Source of the DNA: Campylorhamphus procurvoides
Lineage: Eukaryota; Chordata; Aves; Passeriformes; Dendrocolaptidae
Assembly: GCA_013396655.1 (NCBI GenBank)
Contig: WBMV01004760.1
Coordinates: 2,115,767-2,179,766 of the forward strand
Direction of reading: 5' to 3'
Length of the DNA stretch: 64,000 nt
The position numbers and the translations under genes were made by a program. Under the pieces are notes generated by a model. It was not told the DNA's origin, searched no databases, and was given only the letters and a program-made list of their open reading frames with translations. Shown here piece after piece: positions 28,150 to 64,000 of this stretch. Within the stretch, counting starts at the first letter, position 1. Each line of letters opens with the position of its first letter.

Positions 28150-28510
28150 CCACTGGTAGATTGAATTCCGTAATAAAGAGAATTTTCCAGCTGTGCATTG
28201 CTTCCATCCATGCCTGGATATTCAAAGGCATAGAACAGAATGGTGCCGTGCGGAAAAATGGAAAATCTTCTCTTGGTGATGTGAGATGAGGTGGATCCTG
28301 AAACCTGTGGCCAGCTCCTAAAATATAGGGATTGCATATGTGCTGCCCAGAACTATGTGCATATATTGCATTAAATATCTACTGCGCCAAAAGCGTCATA
28401 AATCGTGGGCTGCAAAGTATATATGTTGGCTCAATAATTTCTTTGCCAGTTGATTAGCAGGGTGTTCTGGAGCTGGGCAGCTGCTTGCTTATTTTAAAGT
28501 TTTGAAGATT
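28150..28510. other. AT-rich island, candidate conserved non-coding element
   Basis: Non-repetitive AT-rich sequence with GAATTCCGTAATAAAG, GGATTGCATATGTGC, GTGCATATATTGCATTAAAT and GCGTCATAAATCG, which resemble POU, homeodomain and CDX-type sites. It is the longest such island in the presumed GNAI2 intron 1. Function is inferred. Confidence 0.35.
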
Positions 28511-31089
28511 ATTTTTAACAAAAAAAAGGAGGAAATGAGCTCGAGAGAGCTCTCCTCCTGTTTTTGCCAGGCACTGCCCTGGGAACAAGCACTGCCTGCT
28601 CCTGACAGAGAGGCAGGGCTGGAGGAAGCACAGCTGTGGCGTCAGCCCATGGTGGTAGGGGGTGGTCTCTCTGTCCCCCCTGATGCCACCATGGGGGTCT
28701 GGAGGAGGCAAAACCCCTGTGACAGCGCCTCATCCTGCCTGGGCTGGGCTGGAGGGTGGAAGCCGGCAGTTGGCATCCAGCCCAGGAATTGTTTTGGGGC
28801 TGAATGGGCGGCAGCTGGGGTTTTCCGGGGATTGGAAATCCTTCCCCTCTGCCACATTCAGCCGGGGGGGCTGAGGAAGGTCCCTGACACGAGGAGGGAG
28901 GGTATTAATTCAGCTCCAAATTCCTGCTCAATGCAAGTGCATGGGCTCTTGTGCTGGGTGAGCTCCTGGTTGCAGGCTGAAGCACTGACTCAGAACAGGG
29001 GGCAACAGCATACCCACTCTCCTCATGGAGCAGGGAAGATGGTAGAAGATATGGGGGAAGTTTGCAAGGAAATGGTCAGCCGTGGTGATGGTCACCCTGT
29101 GACTGTCACCCTGCTAGGAGTAGGTAGGATGTCCTAAGGGGGGTTTGTTCTCTCCTGGCAGGGAGCAAATGCCAGACAGGGTAAGGCAAACCAGGAGAAT
29201 GGAAATGGCTGTCTGGCACCTCACCTCAGGGATGCTGATAAACAGGGTTCTTGCTTGCCATGTGCCTCAGTTTTCCTGTCCAGGCACCCATCGGGGAAGG
29301 GCAGGGTGAAGGCAATGAGCTCTGGCTGTTGAACTCAGTGGTACGTGGTGGTGTTGTCAGAAACCAGAGGTATTTAACGGAAAAAAATTAAGGGGTATGC
29401 TGAGTCCTTCCCCCTGCTCCCAGCTCCAGGCAGGAGTTGCCAGCACTGACCACGAGCAGTGGCTGGACTGTACTGGGTGCCGCGTCAGCATCCCAAGAGT
29501 GTTGGGGGAGGATCAGTCGGCAGTGCTGGAGAGCCCCTGCAGTGCCAAATGGTGACCTGTGAGCTGAGCAGAGCCTCCCTTGGCACATACGGCATGGGAA
29601 CCATGGAGCGGGGTGCTCATGGCAATGAATGCAGGGTCTGTATAGCCTCAGCGTGTCCCCAGCATCAGGGTGCTCCACACCCTGAGCAGTGCTTGCAGTG
29701 ATGTCCCTGGGGCATGTGCCCATCACCAAGATGGCATTCAGATCGGGGACATACGCAGGAGTTTGCTCCCTGCCACCATGTCTCAGCTGGCATGATTGGC
29801 CCCGTTTTTCCCAGTTAATTTTAGCATAATCTCCTTTTTTTTTTCTAAATTTTTTTTAACCTCCTCTATAATCTCTCTGCCCCCTCTGCAGCCATGCTGG
29901 CACAGCCCTGCTTGGGGGCCCCTGTTAAGGGCAGCTCCATGGCTGAGGGCAGTGTTGGGAGGACCAGCTGAGAGGGCTGTGAGAGGATACAGGAATGGAC
30001 TTGGCTTGGGGAGATCCCCTGGGACCTGCACCCAGAGGCAAGGACCATGCTTGTCCCCAGCCAAAGGGACCTCATCCTGGTGAGGGTCCTGGGGTGAGAC
30101 GAGCCAGGCATTCATCCATCTCGTGGCACTCCCTGTCCAGAGAGGGGATGAGGGACATGCACCGCCCCTTTCAGCTTCCCCTTTCAGCTTCCCCTTTCTT
30201 GTAGCCAGGGTGACTTTGCTCCTTCCCTGCTTGCAGCCTGGGGAGGGAGGGCTGGGCCAAGCTGTGCATCGCCTGCGTAGGGCTGACGTCCCTAAGGGGG
30301 ACAGCGTGGTGGAGGGGGAACCTTAGACACCATGGCTGTCCCTCTGAACTTCTGGAACCCTGCGTTTGGATGCTGAAAAACAAAATGACCCTAAAAGCCA
30401 TCAGCTTTCCCTGCTGGCAGCTGCCTCTGCAGCAGGCTGGGGCACTGGACCCGACAGGCTGGGTAGTGTGCACTACTGAAGAACCAACCCAGGAACAACT
30501 GGGATCGCTTGAGCTGGTTGGTGGACACGGCAGCTTCTTCCTGAGTTCCCTGCCCATACCTGGTGACATGAGCATCCCTCAGTCTTGACCACTGCTGGCT
30601 CCAGCCATGGGCTTGCAGTGAGTCTCGTAGTCCATTGTTCCCCAGCACAGTGGGAATGAGGGATGTGGGATGCAGCAGCTAAGCTCAGGTTGTGCCTGGA
30701 GCTGGGATGGCATGTGATGAACAAGGCTTGGCCACCCCATCACAGGGAGTCCCCAGGCTCAGCCAAAGCCAGGATATCTAGTCAGCTGCAGCATTCCAGG
30801 ATCATGGGGCAAATGTCAGTGTGTTGATGCCATTTTCCTGGCCCAGAGCAGGCATTATTTCTCCCCTCAGGAACTATTGCAAGGTACCCCCAGGCTGCCC
30901 TTTTCCTCCCTCTTTCTCAGTCATGACATTCCCAGTGCCCATCCAAACATCTCTCACCAATGCTGGGAGCTCTTCTCCAACAGCTGAGGCACCTGCCATG
31001 TTCCCTCCCTGGGCTGGAGGGATGTCCCAGTCAGGTGGGAATCCTTGGCTTTGAGCAGGACCTCATCCTCCCTTCTCTTTTCTCCACAG

Positions 31090-36733
<5,644 letters not shown>

Positions 36734-37750
36734 GGGTGGCGCTGCCCAGGTGGGTGATGATCCCAGTGGTGGCCCGCCGAAATGGGGTGGTCACAAAGCA
36801 TCCTCAGGATGGGCTGGGTGCTGCCTGTCAGCTGCAGGCTGCCCCCTGCCCTCAGACCCTCCCTTGCTCAACCCTCACTTTCTCCTAGGACCCCCAAAGG
36901 AAGGACCACGCCAACCCCACTCCTGCTTCTCTTTGGATTCATTCCTCCATCCCCACCCCATAAAGAGACTTTTTGGGTGCCAGCACGGTGGCAGGGCCCA
37001 TGTTCCTCCTGCTGCCCGTGCTTGCCCCCCACCATTGTTCTCCTTCTCCTCGCCGGCGTTGCCCTTTCTGAGGAAGACAAGGTTTTAATCTTGGTTTGTA
37101 CCCCCTGAACCGCTCCAGCCCCCACTTCATTCACTCTGAGCCCTGGCGCTCTTCTCACTGTTTACATTGCAAGTGTTGCTGGCACAGGGTCCCCTCGGGG
37201 ATGCCCACCCAGCCACAAACACGACCGATGACATTCCTTTTACTAAACCAGAAAAGAAAGAAGGAAAAAAAAAAAGGCAAAAAAAAAAAAAAGCAAACCC
37301 AAAACCATGCAAAAAAAACCACACCACACCGGTTGGGGCCAGGTTGCTTTTTAAAGAAACCTTTTTACCAAACTATTTAAAAGCATCAAGTGCTATGTGG
37401 TGGCGGCGTCCTCCATGGCCAGCCCACCCCCCAACCGTGTGCCTTGGGGGGGAGGGTCTGCACCCCACCCCACCTCTCTGCCCCCCATCCTGATGGGCAG
37501 CCTGGGCAGGAGGGGGGGCAGGGGTTGCTGCCCGCTGCCTCTATCCCCCCCCCCCTCTTTCTAAGCCTAGTTTTTAGGTCTAGCTGTTGCATTGGGCGAG
37601 GAGAGCCTGCTGTACAGAGTGGCCCCCACTGTCCCCCCCAGCCCAGGGGGGACTCTTCAGCCGGTGCCTGCGGCCTCGCTTTTCCCACAGGATGTTTTAC
37701 CGAATTGTTCACACGGTTTGAAATAATAAAATGTAGAAAGGAAAAAAAAA
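36734..37750 (+). other. GNAI2: GNAI2 3' untranslated region
   Basis: About 1 kb from the stop codon to the poly(A) signal at 37,725. It contains A-rich runs near 37,265-37,320 and a C-run near 37,545. An earlier ATAAAG near 36,960 is a weaker possible signal. Confidence 0.75.
37725..37730 (+). terminator. GNAI2: Poly(A) signal of GNAI2
   Basis: AATAATAAAATG contains a canonical AATAAA. An A-rich stretch follows at 37,740-37,765. The signal precedes the convergent GNAT1 stop codon by about 1.2 kb. Confidence 0.75.
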
Positions 37751-38918
37751 AGAGAGAAAAAAAACATGCACTGAAACTGCCTTTGTCATATAGGTGTGGG
37801 AAGGGAGGCTTCACCTCTGTGGGCGGGGCGGAGGGGGGCCCCGGGGTGTGAGAGGGAAGTGAGGTGGGCTGGCATCTCCCCAGAGCCAGCAGAAGCCCCT
37901 GGGTGTGGGAGGTGAGAGCAGTGGTGGGACCCTCGGGGATGAGCTTCGATGGTGCTGCGGGGCTGAGCCCCACCCTGAGAGGGCTGCAGGGAGTGGACAG
38001 ACATATGACCACACCCTGGCTCTGCAGCAGGGGGATGGTGGCACCTAGGGGGCCCCAGTATCACACAGTTCTTGGGGACACCCAGTGCCCTGGGGCACTC
38101 AGTGACCTGTAGCCCAGAGGGAGACGAAGCACCCCTTGCACCCAGTAGTCTGCAGGGACCCCCAGCTCCAGGGAGCACCCAGGGACACCCCACACCCAAG
38201 GGACCCCAAGCTCAAATGGGTTCCTGGTGACTCTCGGCACCCCTCCAGCTTTAGGGGACACTTGTGGACACCCAGCAGCCCCCAAGGGATTCCCCCGCCA
38301 CCAACAACTCCCAGCTCCAAAGGGTATCTAGGACCCCCCAGCACCCAAGAGACCCCCTAGCACCCCTCAGGTCCAAAGGGGTACCAGGAATCTCCAGCAC
38401 CAAGGGGCAGCCAAAGACCCCAAGTCTACCCAGTGCCAAGGGTCACTTGGAGACCCCCAGCACCCCTCATGTCCATCGGGAACCCAGGGACCCCCCAGAA
38501 TCCCTCAAGTCCAAGAAGTACCCAGGGATCCCAAGAACCCTGAACACACCCCCACTCTAGGGGACACTCAGGGACCCTCAGCACCCCAGGGAACCCCCAC
38601 TACTCTCCAGCTCCAAGGAGTACCCAGGGCCCCCCTCCCCCCAGCACCCAAGGGACCCCCAGTACTCCCCAGCTCCAAGGGGTACCCAGGGACCCCCAGT
38701 GGCACTGGGTACCCCACAGTGCTGGCTGGTGGGAGGACTTGTGGGGAGAGGGTGTGAAGTTGTGCCCCCAACCCAGGGGTGGCTCTGGGGCCAAGCAGGC
38801 CACATCCTGGGAGTTGGGGGCAAGTGGAGGTGGTTGTGGAAGTGGGGTGGGAATGGCAGCGGGGCTGGGCCCCAGGAGAAGGGAAGACTGGACTGGGGAG
38901 GGGGCGCTGGGCTGCGAC
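37751..38918. other. Convergent GNAI2/GNAT1 intergenic segment
   Basis: It holds the 3' flank of GNAT1 and mostly minisatellite DNA. No minus-strand AATAAA or ATTAAA (plus-strand TTTATT or TTTAAT) was found, so the GNAT1 cleavage site is not identified here. No gene is supported. Confidence 0.6.
38045..38720. repeat. C-rich minisatellite between GNAI2 and GNAT1
   Basis: Irregular units of roughly 35-50 bp built on CACCCAAGGGACCCCCAG and CTCCAAGGGGTACCCAGGGA recur about fifteen times. The G-rich strand is the GNAT1 sense strand, and the array starts about 200 bp beyond the GNAT1 stop, so it may be transcribed as GNAT1 3' UTR. Confidence 0.85.
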
Positions 38919-41907
<2,989 letters not shown>

Positions 41908-42105
41908 CCTCTGCCCCGCGGCCCTGCGGCTCACCACCCGCTCCTTGGAGGTCAGCACCAGGATGGGCAACGAGCTCCAGCCCCCCGCCGCCTCCAGCGC
42001 TCGCTCCCTGTGCCCACCGCTGCCACCGCCACCACCGCCCACCTGATGTGGGACAAGGACAGTGCCAAGGTCCCGGGGGGCCGCCCGCCGTGGGGCTGTG
42101 CTCAG
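41908..42105 (-). other. GNAT1: Probable GNAT1 5' untranslated region
   Basis: GC-rich leader upstream of the ATG; the upper end is a guess from the TATA-like GTTTATC near 42,131-42,137. The transcription start is not directly visible. Confidence 0.4.
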
Positions 42106-42180
42106 CACCCGGGGCTTAAGCCATGCCCCCCCGATAAACCCCCTTCAATCTGCAGCAGGCTGAGCTCAGCAATCCCGCAG
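42095..42180 (-). promoter_or_regulatory. GNAT1: Candidate GNAT1 photoreceptor promoter with MARE- and CRX-like sites
   Basis: On the minus strand GGGATTGCTGAGCTCAGCC (palindrome GCTGAGCTCAGC at 42,159-42,170) combines a CRX/OTX-like GGATT with a MAF recognition element-like palindrome. A second half-site, GTGCTGAGCAC, lies near 42,095-42,108, and a TATA-like GTTTATC lies between them. Mammalian rods use NRL with CRX at rod genes, and avian rods are reported to use a large MAF protein instead. The assignment is inference from motif and position. Confidence 0.45.
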
Positions 42181-42399
42181 CTCCCGGTGTCAGCGATTCT
42201 GCCGGGGGGGACTCACAGCAACCAGCCCCATGCTTTGCCCCTGCCGTGAGGCTGGGGTGGTGACCCGGGGGGACATGGGACCCCTACACAACTCCAGCTC
42301 TGCTGTGGACCCCAGAGGTTTGGATTTAGGGGGATGCGGGGGTGTGTCTGCTGGGGTCCGGTCACAGTGTGTAGAAATGTCCCCGTTGTCTCTATCTCA

Positions 42400-43080
42400 C
42401 CTGGTCACACCCCCTGCTCTGGACCAGTGCCCACAGCCCCACCCCAGTAAGCCATCCCAGTGTCCCTGGGTCTTTGTGCCCAGTTTCTCCAGGGGCACTC
42501 CCCCCGTGATTGAATGACAGCCCCAGTCACTCCACCCTGTGTCCCCAGGGCCCTTCCAGGACCCTTCACCAATGTCCCCATGACACCCCATGACACCAGC
42601 TGCATTCCTTAGTGTCCCCAGCCACACATCAGTGCACTCCCAGTGCCACCAGGCCAACTCAGTATCACTTCCCCAGTGTCCCTAGGCCCTCCAGCAACAC
42701 CCGCACAAATGCCCTCAGGAATGCCCACGTACTCTTCCTGGTGTCTCCAAGGCCCTCTCCAGTAACACTCCAGGAACCCAAGAAGAAATCCCAGTGTCCC
42801 CAAGCAATTCCAGTTCCCTGTATGGTGACCACCAAAAAAGAAAACCCCTGCCCAACGTCCAGGGTCACCCCAGTGCCACACCTGTGCCACCCCACAGTGA
42901 GCCCCCCACAACGTCCTTAGGTCCCTCAGAGTCCCCTCCCCAGTGCCCCCCATTGCCATCGCGGCCACCAAGTAAGACTGAGTGTCCCAAGGAACACCCC
43001 AGTGTCTCCCCACCTCCGGTGACCCCCGGTCGTGCCAGTACTCCCCCAGTGACCCCAGGACAGCCCAGTGACCCCCCGTG
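42400..43080. repeat. CCAGTGTCCCC-type simple repeat field
   Basis: Short C-rich phrases (CCCAGTGTCCCC, CACCCCAGTGCCA, CCCTCCAG) recur irregularly. The plus strand is C-rich, so the minus strand, in the direction of GNAT1 and SEMA3F transcription, is G-rich. It occupies the SEMA3F-GNAT1 intergenic region. Confidence 0.6.
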
Positions 43081-43179
43081 TCCCACGAGCCGGTCCCATC
43101 GCACCCCCGCCAGGGGCTCCTGCAGTGCCGCGCTCGGCCACCAGGGGGCGGCAGCGCCCAACGCAGCTCCCAGTGCCGC

Positions 43180-44130
43180 CCAGTAACCCGCTCAGCCCAG
43201 CAACCCCAGTTCAGCCCTGCATCACCCCAGTGCAGCCCTGCACCACCCCAGTTCAGCCCAGCAATCCCAGTGCAGACCAGCAACCCCAATGCAGCCCAGC
43301 ACCACCCCAGTGCAGCCCTGCACCACCCAAGTACAGCCCAGCAATCCCAGTTCAGCCCTGCACCATCCCAGTGCAGCCCAACAACTCCAGTTGAGCCCTG
43401 CACCACTCATCCAGTGCTGCACAGGACCCCCAGTACAGCCCTGTACCACCCCCAATACAGCCCAGTGCCCCAGTACAACCCTGCACCCGCCCAGTACAGC
43501 CCAGGAACCCCAGTACAGCCCTGCTCCTGCAGCACTCACCACCAGTGCCTCCCAAGACTGCTCAGAAAAGCCCAGTACTGCCTTCATTGCCACAATACTG
43601 AACAACGTGCCCCAGTATGGCCCTGTTATCACCCATTATAGCCCTCAGTGATCCCCACAGAGCCCACTACCACTACCAAACCAGTGCTCCCAATACCAAA
43701 TCTTAATGCCACAGTACTTCTGGTGCCCCAGTACTGAGTCTGAGTGCCACTAGTGCTTCCAGTGCCAACCTCATGTCCACACTACTACCCACCGTTATAG
43801 GCCAGGCTTTCCAGCACGGATCCCAGTGACTCCTAGAACAGCTCAGAGTAGCCTGATACCACGCCCATTGTCCCTGCATACCAATCACAGTGCTCCCAGT
43901 ACAGCCCAGTATCGCCCACCTCCACCCCCACCCCCTGCAAAGTCTTCCTCCTGCCCCATGCCCCCAGGACCACCAAGTACCAGCTCCCAGTACCAAATCC
44001 TAAGGCTCCAGTACTTTCCCCAGTGCCCCCAGTACTGAGTGCTCCCAGTGCCTTCAGCAACACTCGGTATTGGTGCCAGCCAACAGCTCAGCCCAGTGTA
44101 CCGCAACACCCAGATGTACCACCCAGTACT
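43180..44130. repeat. CAGCCCAGCAACCCCAGT-type minisatellite
   Basis: Units such as CAGTACAGCCCAGCAACCCC and CAGTGCAGCCCTGCACCACC repeat tightly from about 43,190 to 43,560 and more loosely to 44,130. No coding gene overlaps. Confidence 0.85.
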
Positions 44131-44259
44131 GCCACTTCCCTGTGGCCCCTCTCCAGCCCCAGCAGGGTTCAGGGGCAGGGCTGAGGGGATTATATGGCAG
44201 GGGCCGGGCCCATCCTGACAGAGCACACGCAGGCACCCACGTGTGTCCCAAAGCCAGCA

Positions 44260-44265
44260 TTTATT
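44260..44265 (-). terminator. SEMA3F: Distal poly(A) signal of SEMA3F
   Basis: Plus-strand TTTATT is AATAAA on the minus strand. It gives a 3' UTR of about 0.9 kb after the stop codon at 45,153-45,155. Confidence 0.6.
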
Positions 44266-45076
44266 TGGGGGTGCGCCCAGCTGCAGCACGGGACACTTGC
44301 TCAGCCCTGGCTGCCTTGTGCTTCTCATTTACAACTATTTACAACTCCCCATGCCCACTGGGTGCCCCAAACACCCCTGGATACCGCTGTGACCAAGCAC
44401 CAGCAGCTGCTTAAGATTTTACTACAGCACAGCCCCTTCTCCTTCCCTTCTCTACCCAATGACCCTGGCAAGCCCCCACCATGGCCTGAACACCTTGGTC
44501 CTGTCTTGAGGGCGCCATATGCCCCCCACCAAGCCCCCAAGGAGGGGACAGGGCTGTGCACCCTCGCCCCACAGCCCCCTTTTCCTCAGCTTGCCTGGTG
44601 GTCTGCAGCATCCCCATGGAAAGCTCCTCCATAAACACACTGGGAAACTGAAGCACAAAGCAATGACAGCCTTGTGCAGCTTGCAGTAGGCAGACCTTGT
44701 TTTGGCTGCCTCTCCCCCTGCCTCACCTCCCTAGGCTGGGGTTTGTCACCCCTACCCAGGGCATCACCCCTTCTCACACCAAGACCTCCATCCCCCAGTA
44801 CAGTGCTGCGCCTCAGCGGCAGGAAGACAATGGTTGTGGTGACCAGTGGTCCCTACACAACAACAGGATCCAGGGGTCCTGGTCAGGGGGAACGACAGCA
44901 ATGCTGGCTGTGGGACCTCAGGGATCCCTGCTCCTCTGCGGGGCCAGGAGGTGGGGATCTCATTGCCCCAGTGACTATGTACAACCTACAAATAAATACC
45001 ACCTCCTGTGGGAGGGGAGGAGTGCATGTGTCTCTGTGTGTGCGTGTGTGTGTGCGTGGATGTATATATATATATA

Positions 45077-45082
45077 TTTATT
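45077..45082 (-). terminator. SEMA3F: Possible proximal poly(A) signal of SEMA3F
   Basis: Another minus-strand AATAAA lies only about 70 nt beyond the stop codon, inside the TA-rich tract. It may be fortuitous or may give a very short 3' UTR isoform. Confidence 0.35.
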
Positions 45083-45152
45083 TATAGATATTTTTAATAT
45101 TAAAAGGGGGGAAAAATAGACCACTGTGCTAGCAAAGTCCCTGATGACAGTT

Positions 45153-63518
<18,366 letters not shown>

Positions 63519-63570
63519 GGTGGGCACGCACCTGGGCGCCGAGATCGAGGGGAGTCCGGGGGGGCCGAGC
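63519..63570 (-). other. SEMA3F: SEMA3F leader in first coding exon
   Basis: The minus strand reads CCCTCCTTGGCAG, a good acceptor, and then 52 nt of leader before the ATG. At least one further non-coding exon must lie beyond 63,571, possibly outside the window. An ambiguous base is at 63,777. Confidence 0.7.
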
Positions 63571-64000
63571 CTGCCAAGGAGGGCACACGGGGGAGGGATG
63601 TGAGTTTGCTGCACCCACCACCCCACATCTCCCCATCCCGCTCCCCATCATCCGCTGGCAAGCAGCATCCTCCAGGGAGGGCTGGCAGTCAGCCGTGGGG
63701 GGCTGAACTCCAGTCCCCAGGCTGGCGGCTGGGGGGCAGGAATCGGGGGGAGGCCCAGTCTCACCTCCTTGGGTGCNATTCTCCCCTCCTTTGGTGCCAA
63801 GCCAAGCACACAGAGCGAGGCGAGCGCGGCAAGAACCGCTGCAGCACACTCCTCCACCCCAGCCAGCAAGCCTTGCCCAGGTGAGGAGCATCCCTCCATC
63901 CCTCCTCACACTCCCCCTCGGCTGCAGCATCCCCCCCTCTAGGGGTCCCACTCCCAGCCCTCTCCTCCCCACCTCGCCTCCCAGCCCCCAGCAAAGCCAC

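Larger units (their letters stand above)
23131..31089 (+). other. GNAI2: Non-coding stretch, probable GNAI2 intron 1
   Basis: No coding exon was recognised between the gap and GNAI2 exon 2. AT-rich islands occur at 23,775-24,130, 26,790-26,990, 27,540-27,610, 27,775-27,900 and 28,150-28,510. The stretch ends in the acceptor of exon 2. If the first exon lies in the gap, this is an intron of about 8 kb. Confidence 0.5.
44240..45152 (-). other. SEMA3F: SEMA3F 3' untranslated region
   Basis: Runs from the stop codon to the distal poly(A) signal. It includes a (CA)n/(TA)n tract, seen on the plus strand as GTGTGTGCGTGTGTGTGTGC and TATATATATATATTTATTTA at about 45,028-45,090. No other gene was recognised. 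Confidence 0.6.

Noticed and set aside
41908..42108. Upstream in-frame ATG extending GNAT1
   Set aside because: The extension is P/R/G-rich and unlike any G-alpha N-terminus; the [10 protein letters not shown] start is the conserved one with the myristoylation glycine.

Overview
The window is GC-rich vertebrate genomic DNA, most likely from a bird. Four intron-containing genes have proteins almost co-linear with human SLC38A3, GNAI2, GNAT1 and SEMA3F. Introns are short, CpG-rich patches are frequent, minisatellites fill much of the non-coding space, and no mammalian-type interspersed repeats are evident. In mammals these genes form one block (human 3p21.31), and in birds I would expect a small, gene-dense chromosome. 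Nothing here is bacterial, viral, CRISPR-like or operon-like.

Layout: 1-14,120 has no supported coding gene. It holds two related minisatellites (1-190 and 6,280-6,610), two CpG-rich promoter candidates (about 6,590-7,330 and 13,250-13,760) and a few AT-rich islands. SLC38A3 (+) has coding exons at 14,152-19,480 and a poly(A) signal at 20,940. From 21,000 to 31,089 lie minisatellites, a 223-base assembly gap (22,680-22,902) and probable GNAI2 intron 1. GNAI2 (+) exons 2-8 occupy 31,090-36,733, and its first coding exon is missing, probably in the gap. GNAT1 (-) is complete at 38,919-41,907 and meets GNAI2 tail to tail across a minisatellite. SEMA3F (-) is complete at 45,153-63,518, with 18 coding exons counting a probable cassette exon and an 8-kb first coding intron that carries AT-rich, homeodomain-site-rich islands.

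The four genes do not form a pathway. SLC38A3 is a glutamine/histidine transporter, GNAI2 an inhibitory G-protein alpha subunit, GNAT1 the rod transducin alpha subunit, and SEMA3F a secreted guidance cue. GNAI2 and GNAT1 are ancient tandem paralogues. Their convergent order matches the GNAI3/GNAT2 and GNAI1/GNAT3 pairs as I recall them and differs from the mammalian order SEMA3F-GNAT1-SLC38A3-GNAI2, so the window appears to keep the older arrangement.

The most noteworthy signals are that arrangement, a perfect 18-bp inverted repeat in a GNAI2 intron, a MARE/CRX-like cluster upstream of GNAT1, a conserved 81-nt SEMA3F cassette exon, and the missing GNAI2 first exon.
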